The notes under the pieces are model-generated. The model had not been told where the DNA came from and searched no databases. It saw only the letters and a program-made list of their open reading frames with translations. 64,000 nt of DNA from Collinsella tanakaei YIT 12063 (GTDB lineage: Bacteria; Actinomycetota; Coriobacteriia; Coriobacteriales; Coriobacteriaceae), in contig NZ_JH126470.1 of the NCBI RefSeq assembly GCF_000225705.1, positions 62,001 through 126,000 on the forward strand, in the 5' to 3' direction. Each line of letters opens with the position of its first letter. The stretch's first letter is position 1. A program made the translations under genes and the position numbers. Shown in pieces: positions 1 to 8,601 of the stretch.

Positions 1-76
1 AATCGGGCCGTGTCGTTATCGCGGTTTGCCGCGTGTTGGGTGCTCGATGTGCTCGACGCTAAGCGATGAGCCGCGC

Positions 77-103
77 GATGCCGGGAGTCGCAAGCCGGGC
101 ATC
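77..103 (-). terminator. possible hairpin 3' of glnK
   Basis: An imperfect inverted repeat (GATGCC...GGCATC, with extra G-C pairs inside) lies about 30 bases past the glnK stop in the direction of its transcription. There is no clear T-run, so it may only protect the 3' end. Confidence 0.3.
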
Positions 104-129
104 AAACGCCGGGTACTAGAGCGTGCCTA

Positions 130-468
130 TTAGAGCGCGCCGCGTCCGTGCTCGCCGGTGCGAATACGGATGACGTCGTCGACCGGGGTGACAAAGATCT
201 TGCCGTCGCCCACGCCACCGGTGTGCGCGGCGCTGCAGATGACCTGGATCAAGCCATCTACCTGGTCCTCGTCCACCACAATGTCGAACTTGACCTTAGG
301 GATGGTGTTGAGAAGGACCTCGGTACCGCGGACGTATTCCTTCCAGCCGTGCTGGTTGCCGCAACCCTGCACCTGCGAGATGGTCATTCCACGGATGCCG
401 GCGTCGAACAGGGCCTCTTTGAGAACCTCGAGCTTCTCCTGGCGAATGATAGCGGTCAGTTGTTTCAT
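130..468 (-). CDS. glnK: PII nitrogen signalling protein (GlnK type)
   Basis: A 112-residue protein of normal PII length. PII trimers bind ATP/ADP and 2-oxoglutarate and, in the GlnK subgroup, plug the AmtB channel at the cytoplasmic face. Seen: N-terminal MKQLTAIIRQEKL, the T-loop segment (residues about 36-54), and the nucleotide-binding stretch GDGKIFVTPVDDVIRIRTGE near the C terminus. Aligned by eye with E. coli GlnB, the residue at position 51, the usual uridylylation or adenylylation tyrosine, is valine, and position 46 is also valine; the nearest tyrosine is Tyr45. It lies 62 bases downstream of amtB on the same strand, the classic amtB-glnK pair. Control by covalent modification at Tyr51 therefore looks impossible; sensing of 2-oxoglutarate and ATP/ADP is the likely mode (inference). 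Confidence 0.95.
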   Translation of the reverse strand: MKQLTAIIRQEKLEVLKEALFDAGIRGMTISQVQGCGNQHGWKEYVRGTEVLLNTIPKVKFDIVVDEDQVDGLIQVICSAAHTGGVGDGKIFVTPVDDVIRIRTGEHGRGAL

Positions 469-530
469 GGCTGCTCCTCCTCCAATTGATCTATGTGTTG
501 GTAATGATTCCTATGCCAGGGGCATAGCTG

Positions 531-1805
531 CTAGTCCAAGCCGGTGAACGCGGGGTAGGCGCTCTCGCCGTGCTCGGAGATATCAAGGCCAAGGGCTTCA
601 TCGGCCTCGTCAACGCGTAGGCTGCCGCCGCACAGGGCCTTAACCACAAGAACAAGGACAAGGTCGAGAATCAGGACGATGGCGATGGTGACCGCAATGC
701 CCAGAACCTGGGCGATCAGCATTGTGGGATCGCCGGTGTAGAACAAGCCGCCGAAGTCGGTCCAGGACAGCTCGGGCACGCAGAACAGGCCGGTGAGGAC
801 GCCGCCTACGATACCGCCGATACCGTGGCAGCCAAAGGCGTCGAGGGCGTCGTCATAACCAAAGCGGGCCTTGAGGTGCGAGATGGCGAAGAAGCAGACG
901 GGCGGAACGGCGGCGCCAATGATCAGCGCGGCCCAGGGCTCGACAAAGCCAGCGCCCGGAGTGATTGCGACCAGGCCGGCGACCAGGCCGGTGCTGGCGC
1001 CAACAAGCGTGGGCTTACCGGTGACCAGGCGCTCGACTACCAACCAGGAAGCCAGGCCGGCGGCGCTTGCGGTGACGGTGTTGAGCAGGGCGAGTGCGGC
1101 GACGCCGTCGACAGCGAACTCGGAGCCGCTGTTAAAGCCGAACCAACCAAACCACAGCAGGCCGGCGCCCAGGGCGACAAACGGAACGTTGTGCGGGCGA
1201 TAGCTCATAACGCCAAAGCCGCGGCGTCCACCAAGGGCAAGGCAGAGAACAAGACCGGTGAGGCCGGAGGAGATGTGGACAACGTCGCCGCCTGCAAAGT
1301 CGAGCGCGCCAATCTGCTCGCCAATGAGCGAGCCGGCACCGCCCCAGACCATGTGCGCCAGCGGGGCGTAGACAACAAGAACCCAGAATGCAAGGAACAA
1401 GGTGACGGCCTTGAACTTCATGCGGCCGGCGACGGAACCGGTGATGATGGCCGAGGTGATCATGGCAAACGCCATCTGGAACGCGATGTCAACGATAGAA
1501 GGATAGGTCGCGTCCGCGGGTGGGTTGGCCGCCTCGTCCAGAACCTGCTGGACAATGGGCAGGCAAAGCAGTTGGTCAAAGCCGCCAAAGAACGAGATGG
1601 AGCCGTCGCCGCCGTAGGCAAACGACCATCCGGCGACAACCCAGAGAACGCCAACGACGCCAATGACAATGAAGGTCATGAGCATGGTGTTGGTAACGTT
1701 CTTACGCCGGGCCAGTCCGCCGTAGAAAAAAGCAAGGCCAGGCGTCATAAGGAACACGAGCATGGTACAGACAAGCATAAAGCCGGTGGAACCTGTATCA
1801 AACAT
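531..1805 (-). CDS. amtB: ammonium transporter AmtB
   Basis: A 424-residue integral membrane protein of the Amt/Mep/Rh family with about 11 predicted membrane segments. It should import ammonium as a trimer in the cytoplasmic membrane. Seen: the twin-histidine pore motifs (DFAGGDVVHISSGLTG and DAFGCHGIGGIVGG), the Phe-gate region (FQMAFAMITSAIITGSVAGR), and the conserved N-terminal MTPGLAFFYGGL. The start at 1805 is an ATG preceded by GAGGGGGAAACAAC, a good ribosome binding site. It is the first gene of an amtB-glnK operon. The 234 bases upstream, shared with the tail of the response regulator gene, must hold the promoter; I found no clear binding site there. Length and motifs are typical, so the assignment is secure. 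Confidence 0.97.
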   Translation of the reverse strand: MFDTGSTGFMLVCTMLVFLMTPGLAFFYGGLARRKNVTNTMLMTFIVIGVVGVLWVVAGWSFAYGGDGSISFFGGFDQLLCLPIVQQVLDEAANPPADATYPSIVDIAFQMAFAMITSAIITGSVAGRMKFKAVTLFLAFWVLVVYAPLAHMVWGGAGSLIGEQIGALDFAGGDVVHISSGLTGLVLCLALGGRRGFGVMSYRPHNVPFVALGAGLLWFGWFGFNSGSEFAVDGVAALALLNTVTASAAGLASWLVVERLVTGKPTLVGASTGLVAGLVAITPGAGFVEPWAALIIGAAVPPVCFFAISHLKARFGYDDALDAFGCHGIGGIVGGVLTGLFCVPELSWTDFGGLFYTGDPTMLIAQVLGIAVTIAIVLILDLVLVLVVKALCGGSLRVDEADEALGLDISEHGESAYPAFTGLD

Positions 1806-2039
1806 GTTGTTTCCCCCTCACAAGTTCCGGTTTTATCGTAGAAGCCATTAGGACCGGTCGCGCCGCGCGGGTGCACGGCCGCGCAATTGCGACTTGCTCA
1901 TAATGGCATCGAGTTGGCGTGAAAAAAGCGGGGGATTATGCCGTTAACGTATGGATGCAAGGCGGAAACAGAGCCGTCGGCGCTTGGAACCGCGGCGCAA
2001 TCTTGGAAACCCGTTAGAAAAACGTGGGAAATATCGGTG

Positions 2040-2744
2040 CTATTCCACCAGTTTAAAGCCCATGCCCCAAACCGTTTTGAGGTAGCCGTCCGTTCCGGAC
2101 GCCTTGAGTTTGGATCGAATGTTGGAGACGTGCACGTTCACGGTGTTGTCGTCAGCGGCGTACGGCTCGCCCCAGGCTTGCTCAAAAAGCTCCTGCTTGG
2201 TGAACACGCGCTTGGGGTGGCGCATGAGGATCTCCGTGATGTTGAACTCGATGCGGGTGAGGGATAGCTGCTCGCCGGCGGCGCAAAAGACGCGTGCCTG
2301 AGGGTCCAGGGTCCAATCGCGAAAACGCAGCACGCCGTCGTTTGAGGTGGCGATGGCCGAGGAGCGCCCGTGGTGGCGAAGCTGCACCTCTATGCGCGCG
2401 AGCAGCTCGTCCAAATCGAAAGGTTTGGCTAGGTAATCGTCCGCGCCCAGCTTGAGAAGGTCTATCTTGTCGCTTGCGGCGGTGCGGGCGGAGATGACGA
2501 TGATGGGCGTGTCTTGGTCGCACTCGCGCATGAGCCGCACCAGCTCTTCGCCGGGAAGACCAGGGAGCATGAGATCGCAGATCACCACGTCGGCCATGGG
2601 GGAGTTGCCGGAATCGAGCAGCAACTTTGCCTCGGTGCCGGAAAACGCCTGCGTGCACGTGTAGCCGGCGCGCGTGAGGTGCGTCGCTACGATGTTGTTG
2701 ATGTCCGCATCGTCTTCAATGATCAGCACGCGCGTGCTCGCCAT
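2040..2744 (-). CDS. OmpR/PhoB-type response regulator (orphan)
   Basis: A 234-residue two-domain regulator. The receiver domain (about 1-120) has the acidic pair EDD near residue 9, the phospho-acceptor Asp in VVICDLMLPGLPGEE, and the Lys in ADDYLAKPFDLDELL. The C-terminal winged helix (about 140-234) ends NTVNVHVSNIRSKL...TVWGMGFKL, typical of PhoB/OmpR DNA binders. The start at 2744 is preceded by GGAGGACCC; the open frame runs further upstream to 2963, but the added part is basic, without homology and without a ribosome binding site. No histidine kinase gene lies beside it: the neighbours are amtB and a LacI repressor. Its input is therefore unknown from this window. A role in nitrogen control is only suggested by the nearby amtB-glnK operon. 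Confidence 0.9.
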   Translation of the reverse strand: MASTRVLIIEDDADINNIVATHLTRAGYTCTQAFSGTEAKLLLDSGNSPMADVVICDLMLPGLPGEELVRLMRECDQDTPIIVISARTAASDKIDLLKLGADDYLAKPFDLDELLARIEVQLRHHGRSSAIATSNDGVLRFRDWTLDPQARVFCAAGEQLSLTRIEFNITEILMRHPKRVFTKQELFEQAWGEPYAADDNTVNVHVSNIRSKLKASGTDGYLKTVWGMGFKLVE

Positions 2745-3000
2745 GGGTCCTCCGTGTTTTCCTGTAGGGCGAATGCCCTTGCCGGCCTGTATGAAACCTG
2801 CCGGCTGGAATTTGCCGCTTGATAGTTGTCTGCAGCCTGGCACAGATGCTAGCACCTTCACCGCGCCGGTTCCTTGTTGGAATGCATTAAGAAAGCCTAA
2901 GCGTTTGGAGCGTCGACGGCGAACAGATACTGACGGCGTGCAGATGCCGGCCGCGCCGGCCACTAGGAGGGGGCCTGGCCTGGCTGCGGGCGCGCCTTGC

Positions 3001-4044
3001 CTAGCGGACGGCCGCCGCTACGGTTGAGCGTTCGACCAAGGTGCCGGGGATACGCAGTGCAACGGGTGTCGCGGGCGCGTCCGCAATGGCGTGCCCGTAG
3101 ACCAATCGTCCACGTTTGCGCAGGTCAAAACGAACGGTTGTGAGTTCTATATTGGGCACCATGGCATCCATCGAGTCGTCGATGCCAACTACGCTCACGT
3201 CCTGGGGCACGCGGCGGCCGCGGGAGCGCAGGGCCGCGATGACGCCCATGGCCATCTGGTCGTTGGCGGCGTAGACCGCGGTCATCTCTTTGTCTTCGGC
3301 AAGCTTGAGGCCAATGCGGTAACCGCTATTTGCCGTCCAGTCGCCCGCCATGGGCTCTGCAGGCTGCAGGCCGCGCGCCGTCAGGGCGTCGCGCCAGCCC
3401 GCCTCTCGAAACGCGCTGTCGATTGAGAACGAGGGGCCGCTTACAAAGCGGATCTCCTTGTGGCCGTGGTCGAACAAGTGGTTCATCACCAGCGTCGAGC
3501 AACCGTAATGGTCCGAATCGATGGTGGTGCAGCGCGGATGGGCGTACATGGTGACAATGACCGTGTTCATGCCCGGTTGGGGGCAGAACTGCTCGAAGTC
3601 CGGCGCCATGCGGCTCATGCTTATGATCATGCCGTCGACGGGGAGCGCGGCTAGCCGACGGGACGCCCCGGCGAGGGTGAACGCGTCGGAATCCTCCATC
3701 TCTATCATAGTGACTGCGCATTCCTGCTCGCGGGCGGCGGCGAGAATGCCGTCGAGCATGGTGAGGTTGCCAATCTGCGTGACGTCGTAGACGCATAGCC
3801 CTACGGCGTTATATTTGCCTCCGCGCAGCGATCGGCCGGCGTAATTGGGCCTAAACCCCAGCCGCTGCATGGCGTCCAGCACTTGCTTGCGCGTCTTTTC
3901 GCTTACGTTGGGAGCCCCGTTGGCAACACGCGATACGGTTTGCTGCGATACGCCGGCAGCTGCTGCGACGTCGCACATGGATACGGGGCGTCCTGTGGCG
4001 GGGCGCTGCGTGGCCGGGCCGTTCTCAGTGGGATGGGTCTGCAT
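3001..4044 (-). CDS. LacI/GalR family repressor, probably of the gal operon
   Basis: A 347-residue regulator. The N-terminal helix-turn-helix (residues about 20-75: MCDVAAAAGVSQQTVSRVAN...PNYAGRSLRGG) is the LacI signature, followed by a periplasmic-binding-protein-like effector domain to the end (for example the motif DVSVVGIDDS near residue 285). It is transcribed away from galM-galK-galT with a 258-base intergenic region between, and two identical direct repeats sit in that region, so control of galactose use with a galactose-type inducer is the natural inference. About 20 extra residues precede the helix-turn-helix. No sugar specificity can be read from the sequence alone. Confidence 0.9.
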   Translation of the reverse strand: MQTHPTENGPATQRPATGRPVSMCDVAAAAGVSQQTVSRVANGAPNVSEKTRKQVLDAMQRLGFRPNYAGRSLRGGKYNAVGLCVYDVTQIGNLTMLDGILAAAREQECAVTMIEMEDSDAFTLAGASRRLAALPVDGMIISMSRMAPDFEQFCPQPGMNTVIVTMYAHPRCTTIDSDHYGCSTLVMNHLFDHGHKEIRFVSGPSFSIDSAFREAGWRDALTARGLQPAEPMAGDWTANSGYRIGLKLAEDKEMTAVYAANDQMAMGVIAALRSRGRRVPQDVSVVGIDDSMDAMVPNIELTTVRFDLRKRGRLVYGHAIADAPATPVALRIPGTLVERSTVAAAVR

Positions 4045-4215
4045 CTGCTTGTCCTTTCTGGCCTACAGGCTCCATGCGGCGCCCGCGCCGGGCGTTGCGC
4101 TCGCGAGGGCGTCTTGTTTTTACACACGGGACGCTCACGCGATCTGCAGGTATGCCGGGGCGGACCGTTTACGGCAATAAAGCTGCCGATTAAAAATCAT
4201 GGTGCCGTATGCTTG

Positions 4216-4246
4216 TGAGTACGTTAACATATGAGTACGTTAACAT
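4216..4246. promoter_or_regulatory. tandem 15-bp direct repeats, putative operators of gal repressor
   Basis: TGAGTACGTTAACAT occurs twice without mismatch, at 4216-4230 and 4232-4246, one base apart (16-base period). Each copy is an imperfect palindrome around a central CG, as in LacI-family sites, and contains GTTAAC. The pair lies 56 bases before galM and 171 bases before the divergent repressor gene. I could not place a convincing -35/-10 pair. The operator role is an inference from repeat and position. Confidence 0.6.
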
Positions 4247-4302
4247 CTTGCCTGAAGGCCGAGATGCGTGAAAAGGCATGTGGATAATGCAGGGAGAGCC
4301 CT

Positions 4303-5439
4303 ATGATCACCGCTGATATCTTTGGAAGCTTGCCGGACGGCCGCTGCGTAACCAAATACACGCTGTCGACGCACGGTGCATCCGTCTCCGTCATGGATTT
4401 TGGCGCAACCGTTCTGTCCGTTTGCATTCCCGACCGCACGGGCGCCGCCGCGGATGTGCTGCTGGGCTTTGGCGACCTTGCGGGTTATCTCGACAACCCG
4501 GCCTGCTACGGTTCGACCATTGCCCCCGTTGCAAACCGCACGGACCGAGCAGAGGTGCCCCTTGCCGGGCGCATCTACCATCTGCCCGCAAACGATGGTC
4601 CGGACCATGCGAACAACCTGCATACCGACCTTGCCCGGGGCCTGCACAAGCGCTTGTGGTCGGCGGAGCTTTTTGAGGACGATAGCGCCGTGCGCTTTAG
4701 CTGCGAGCTTGCGGACGGCGAGCTGGGCCTGCCCGGCAATCGCCGCTTCGCGGTCACCTATCGTTTGGACAAGGAGGACCAAAAAGACGGCGCGGACGGG
4801 GGCGTGCGCCTTGAAGTGGAGCATGTCTGCGAGACCGACGCCGAGACTTATGTGAACATGACCAATCACAGCTATTTCAACCTTGCCGGCCACGCGAGCG
4901 GCGTCTGCCTTTCACAGCGCGTCTCCATCGATGCGGAGACCTTCTTGCCGCTTCGCGCAGACAGCGTGTCTGCGGGTGAGTCCTTGTCGGTCGCGGATAC
5001 GCCGTTCGATTTTCGAAGCCTCAAGGAGCTCGGCGCGGACATTGAATGCGGCAGCGCACAGCTTGATCGCGCCCGTGGCTACGACCACTGCTTCTGCGTT
5101 GCCGGCTATGCGCGTGGCGCCGCGCCCCGCCATGCCCTGCGCGCGGTGGACGATGCATCCGGCCGCACGCTCGATATCTTCATTACCGCGCCGGGGGCGC
5201 ACTTGTATACGGGCAATTGGCTGGGGGATGAGGGCGCCAAGGACGCCGCGTCATATGGCCCGCATGATGGATTTGCCTTTGAGCCCGAGTACTATCCGGA
5301 TGCCGTGCACCATGCGGAATGGCCGCAGCCTGTCTGCGCGCCGGATCGTCCGTATCGCGAGCGCATCGTCTACCGTTTCGGCGTCGACCCTGATGCCGCC
5401 GGCGCCTCAGATGCCGCCGGTCCCGCCGGCGCTGCATAA
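4303..5439 (+). CDS. galM: aldose 1-epimerase (mutarotase)
   Basis: A 378-residue galactose mutarotase that interconverts beta- and alpha-D-galactose, supplying alpha-galactose to GalK. Seen: the N-terminal VSVMDFGATVLSV, substrate-loop NRTDRA, the catalytic-His motif MTNHSYFNLAGH (about residue 190), and the glutamate near the C terminus in FAFEPEYYPDAVHH. The ATG at 4303 follows GGGAGAGCCCT. It is the first gene of a galM-galK-galT operon that diverges from the LacI-type repressor. The last 15 residues are Ala/Gly/Pro-rich and probably disordered. Length is slightly above the usual 340-350 because of small insertions (for example DKEDQKDGADGG). Confidence 0.95.
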   Translation: MITADIFGSLPDGRCVTKYTLSTHGASVSVMDFGATVLSVCIPDRTGAAADVLLGFGDLAGYLDNPACYGSTIAPVANRTDRAEVPLAGRIYHLPANDGPDHANNLHTDLARGLHKRLWSAELFEDDSAVRFSCELADGELGLPGNRRFAVTYRLDKEDQKDGADGGVRLEVEHVCETDAETYVNMTNHSYFNLAGHASGVCLSQRVSIDAETFLPLRADSVSAGESLSVADTPFDFRSLKELGADIECGSAQLDRARGYDHCFCVAGYARGAAPRHALRAVDDASGRTLDIFITAPGAHLYTGNWLGDEGAKDAASYGPHDGFAFEPEYYPDAVHHAEWPQPVCAPDRPYRERIVYRFGVDPDAAGASDAAGPAGAA

Positions 5440-5515
5440 ACGGCCTTTCATCAACAGGCGCGCTGCGATAGAGACGGAGCGCGTTGACAACAGCTTTTTA
5501 AAGAGAGGATAGTCC

Positions 5516-6733
5516 ATGCCAGCAACAAACAACCAGGCCGCCCTTGCCGCGGCGCGCGAGCTGTTTGAGAAGACGTTCGGCGAGATCTCGTCCAACGCAA
5601 AGGTCTTGGCGGTCCACGCGCCCGGCCGCTCTGAAATCTCCGGCAACCATACCGACCATGAGGGAGGCCACGTTATTGCCGGCGCGCTCGATGTCGCCGT
5701 GGACGGCGTGGCCGTTGCTAACGGAACCAACGTGGTGCGCGTAATCGACGCCAACTTTCCGCTGGTAGAGGTCGACCTGAGCGACCTGTCCGTACGCGAG
5801 GACGAGCGCGAGACCACTGCCGCGCTGGTCCGCGGCATGGCGTTCGAGTTGGCCCAGACCGGGCGCACACCGGCGGGCTTTGATTTCGCCTCTGTCTGCT
5901 CCGTTCCCGCCGGCGGCGGTCTTTCCAGCTCGGCCGCGGTCGAGGCCGCGTACGGCCGCGCCATGGAGGCGCTGTGGGAGGGTCCCTCCATCGACCCCGT
6001 CGAGCTGGCCAAGATGAGCCAGTTTGCAGAGAACCGCTACTTTGGCAAGCCCTGCGGCCTTATGGACCAGGCCGCCGTTTGCCTGGGCGGGCTCGCCTAC
6101 ATGGACTTCGAGGTTCCCAGCGAGCCCAAGACCGCTAAGCTCGATTTCGATTTCGATAAGGCGGGTTACGCGCTGTGCCTGGTCAAGGTGGGGTCCGACC
6201 ACACCGACCTCACGTTTGAGTATGCCGCGATTCCGGATGAGATGCAGGCGATTGCGGGAGAGTTCGGCTGCAAGCGCCTATGCGAGGTCGACCCCGCCGT
6301 CTTCGACGCCGCCGTTCCCCAGCTGCGCGAAAAGTACGGTGATCGTGCGGTCCTGCGCGCTATCCACTATTGGTATGAGAACGGCTTGGTCGATAAACGC
6401 TGGGAAGACCTGGTCGCCGGGGACATCGAATCCTTCCTCGTCCACACGCGCGCATCCGGTGCCAGCTCCGCCATGTTCTTGCAAAACGTGTCCGCAACCG
6501 TTGGCGACGTGCGCGAGCAGCACGCCATGTTGGCATTGGGCCTGGCCGAGCGCATCTTGGATGGTCGTGGGGCGGCCCGTATTCACGGCGGCGGCTTTGG
6601 CGGCTCGATCCAGTGCTTTGTCCCGCTTGATTTGGTGGACGAGTTCATCGCCCGCATGGACGCGTGGCTGGGCGAGGGGTCGTGCCGTAAGTATTCCATT
6701 ACCGAGGAAGGCGCGTGCGCGACATGGATGTAA
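5516..6733 (+). CDS. galK: galactokinase
   Basis: A 405-residue GHMP-family kinase that phosphorylates alpha-D-galactose at C1 with ATP. Seen: the galactose-binding signature APGRSEISGNHTDHEGG (about residues 36-52), the ATP-binding loop VPAGGGLSSSAAVEAA (about 130-145), and the C-terminal GHMP motif RIHGGGFGGSIQCFVP (about 360-375). The galactose signature reads GRSEISGNHTDH where most galactokinases have GRVNLIGEHTDY; the same variant is common in clostridial-type enzymes. The ATG at 5516 follows AGAGAGGATAGTCC. Its end overlaps the start of galT by 19 bases, which points to translational coupling. Confidence 0.96.
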   Translation: MPATNNQAALAAARELFEKTFGEISSNAKVLAVHAPGRSEISGNHTDHEGGHVIAGALDVAVDGVAVANGTNVVRVIDANFPLVEVDLSDLSVREDERETTAALVRGMAFELAQTGRTPAGFDFASVCSVPAGGGLSSSAAVEAAYGRAMEALWEGPSIDPVELAKMSQFAENRYFGKPCGLMDQAAVCLGGLAYMDFEVPSEPKTAKLDFDFDKAGYALCLVKVGSDHTDLTFEYAAIPDEMQAIAGEFGCKRLCEVDPAVFDAAVPQLREKYGDRAVLRAIHYWYENGLVDKRWEDLVAGDIESFLVHTRASGASSAMFLQNVSATVGDVREQHAMLALGLAERILDGRGAARIHGGGFGGSIQCFVPLDLVDEFIARMDAWLGEGSCRKYSITEEGACATWM

Positions 6734-8304
6734 TCAAGGCCGCCGCACAGGCTCTTATCTCTTATGCGATTCGCTGCGGGCTGATCGAGGAGGCCGATCG
6801 CCGCTGGGCGTACAACGAGCTGCTTGATGCATGCGGCATCGAGGCGGTCGCGCCCGACCATGCGTGGGAGATCGGCGTGGACGAGTTTGATCCCGACGCT
6901 TTTGACCTGGACGCGACGCTGGCGGTTTTGGCCGATGCCGCCATCGGCGCCGGTCGCTTTGAGGACTCATCCGGCGGCCGCGACCGCGCGGCTATGGCGG
7001 TTATGGGCCGCTTGATGCCGCGTCCCTCGCAGGTCGCCGCAGAGTTTGCGCGCCGCTCGCAGGCCGGCTCCGCCACCGCGACCGACTGGTTCTACCGTCT
7101 GTGCTGCGATGCGGGTTACGTCCGCCGCAGCGCTATCGCGCGCAATATCGCCTGGACCACGCCCACAAGGTGGGGCGACCTTGAGATCACCATCAACCTC
7201 TCCAAGCCGGAAAAGGATCCGCGCGATATCGCCGCAGCCCTTTCTTGTCCCGCGGATGTTGAGCCGTATCCCGCCTGCCAGCTGTGCATGAGCAACGAAG
7301 GGTATGCGGGTCGCGCCGCCGCGAGCGCGCTGGGCGCGCACCCGGCCCGCCAGAACCTGCGAATTGTTCCCATCGAGCTGGGGGGAGAGCGCTGGGGCCT
7401 GCAGTATAGCCCGTATGCGTACTTTGAAGAGCACTGCATCGCCATGAGCGCGGAGCATCGGCCCATGCATGTTGATCGCGAGAACATGTCGCGCCTGCTC
7501 GACTTTGTCGACGCCTTGCCGCACTACTTTGTGGGTTCCAACGCGGACCTGCCTATTGTGGGCGGCTCCATTCTCACCCATGACCACTTCCAGGGCGGCC
7601 GCCATGTGTTTCCCATGATGCGCGCCAAGGTTGAGCGCGTTTTCGAGATCTCTGGTTTTAGCGATGTGCGCGCAGGGGTGCTGGTGTGGCCGCTGAGCGT
7701 GCTCAAGCTTTCGAGCTCCTCGCGCGATTCCGTGCTCGGCGCGGCGACCCGCGTGCTCGACGTGTGGCGCGACCATGATGATGTGGAGTGCGGTGTCATC
7801 TCGCATGACGCCGACGGCACTCGTCATAACACGGTCACGCCCGTGGTGGCCAAGGAGGGCGATGCCTATACGGTCTACCTGGCGTTGAGGTGCAACGTGA
7901 CAACGGCTGGGCATCCGCTGGGCGTCTTTCACCCGCATGCGGACAAGCATCATATCAAGAAGGAGAACATTGGCCTCATCGAGGTCATGGGCCTTGCGAT
8001 TTTGCCCCCGCGCCTAGTGGGCGAGTTGTCTCGCACCCAAGAGCTCCTGCTTGCCGCTCAGTCGCGCGGCGCCGGGCCGGAAGAGCTGCGCGCTGACTTG
8101 GAAGCGGATGAGCTGTCTGCGTCCCATGCGGCTTGGGCCGTGGAGGTTGCGCAGAAGCACCCTGCCCTTGCTCAAAGCGACGCCGAGCGCGTTTTGCGTG
8201 ATGAGGTCGGCCTGGTCTTTGGCCGGGTGCTCGAGGACGCGGGCGTGTATAAATGGGACGACGCCGGCCGTGCCGGGCTGGAACGTTTCTTGAGTCGCCT
8301 GTAA
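6715..8304 (+). CDS. galT: UDP-glucose--hexose-1-phosphate uridylyltransferase, class 2
   Basis: A protein of about 529 residues that exchanges UMP between UDP-glucose and galactose 1-phosphate (Leloir pathway, cytosol). The size and the motif ILTHDHFQGGRH (about residue 285) mark it as the class-2 enzyme of Firmicutes and relatives; class-1 enzymes are about 350 residues with HPHPH. Another block is LQYSPYAYFEEHCIAMS. Two starts are possible: GTG at 6715, four bases after GAGGAAG, or ATG at 6724, 13 bases after it. I list the GTG but the ATG is as likely. It overlaps galK, and a strong hairpin 60 bases after the stop ends the operon. No galE is present here. Confidence 0.95.
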   Translation: MRDMDVIKAAAQALISYAIRCGLIEEADRRWAYNELLDACGIEAVAPDHAWEIGVDEFDPDAFDLDATLAVLADAAIGAGRFEDSSGGRDRAAMAVMGRLMPRPSQVAAEFARRSQAGSATATDWFYRLCCDAGYVRRSAIARNIAWTTPTRWGDLEITINLSKPEKDPRDIAAALSCPADVEPYPACQLCMSNEGYAGRAAASALGAHPARQNLRIVPIELGGERWGLQYSPYAYFEEHCIAMSAEHRPMHVDRENMSRLLDFVDALPHYFVGSNADLPIVGGSILTHDHFQGGRHVFPMMRAKVERVFEISGFSDVRAGVLVWPLSVLKLSSSSRDSVLGAATRVLDVWRDHDDVECGVISHDADGTRHNTVTPVVAKEGDAYTVYLALRCNVTTAGHPLGVFHPHADKHHIKKENIGLIEVMGLAILPPRLVGELSRTQELLLAAQSRGAGPEELRADLEADELSASHAAWAVEVAQKHPALAQSDAERVLRDEVGLVFGRVLEDAGVYKWDDAGRAGLERFLSRL

Positions 8305-8366
8305 GCCGCGCGTGATCCGATTGCTGCCGAACGCGTTGGCGAAGAACAACTGAATAGTTGAGGTTG

Positions 8367-8402
8367 ACCCCGTTGCGCTAGCGAATATGCGCAACGGGGT
8401 TT
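8367..8402 (+). terminator. gal operon terminator
   Basis: A perfect 12-bp stem (ACCCCGTTGCGC paired with GCGCAACGGGGT) with a 10-base loop lies 62 bases after galT. The T-run is short (TTGTGGTT). Confidence 0.7.
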
Positions 8403-8601
8403 GTGGTTAGCTATGGGAAACTATTCTCGTCCAAAAAATGAAAACTAGTGTAGGATAGGGCGTTGAATGAATAGGGAACCGCGCCTGCCAAGGGCGCTTC
8501 CGAGCGCATTTGGCGGGCGCGCCCGCCGTCTTTAACGGTGCGGCCGGGCGAATGCGGTTGTGGGCGCGCTGGTGGATGGCGCGGTCGAGTAGGGGGCAGC
8601 T

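Noticed and set aside
825-1841. 338-codon plus-strand frame opposite amtB
   Set aside because: It is the complement of a clear ammonium transporter gene; the protein is charged low-complexity without homology.
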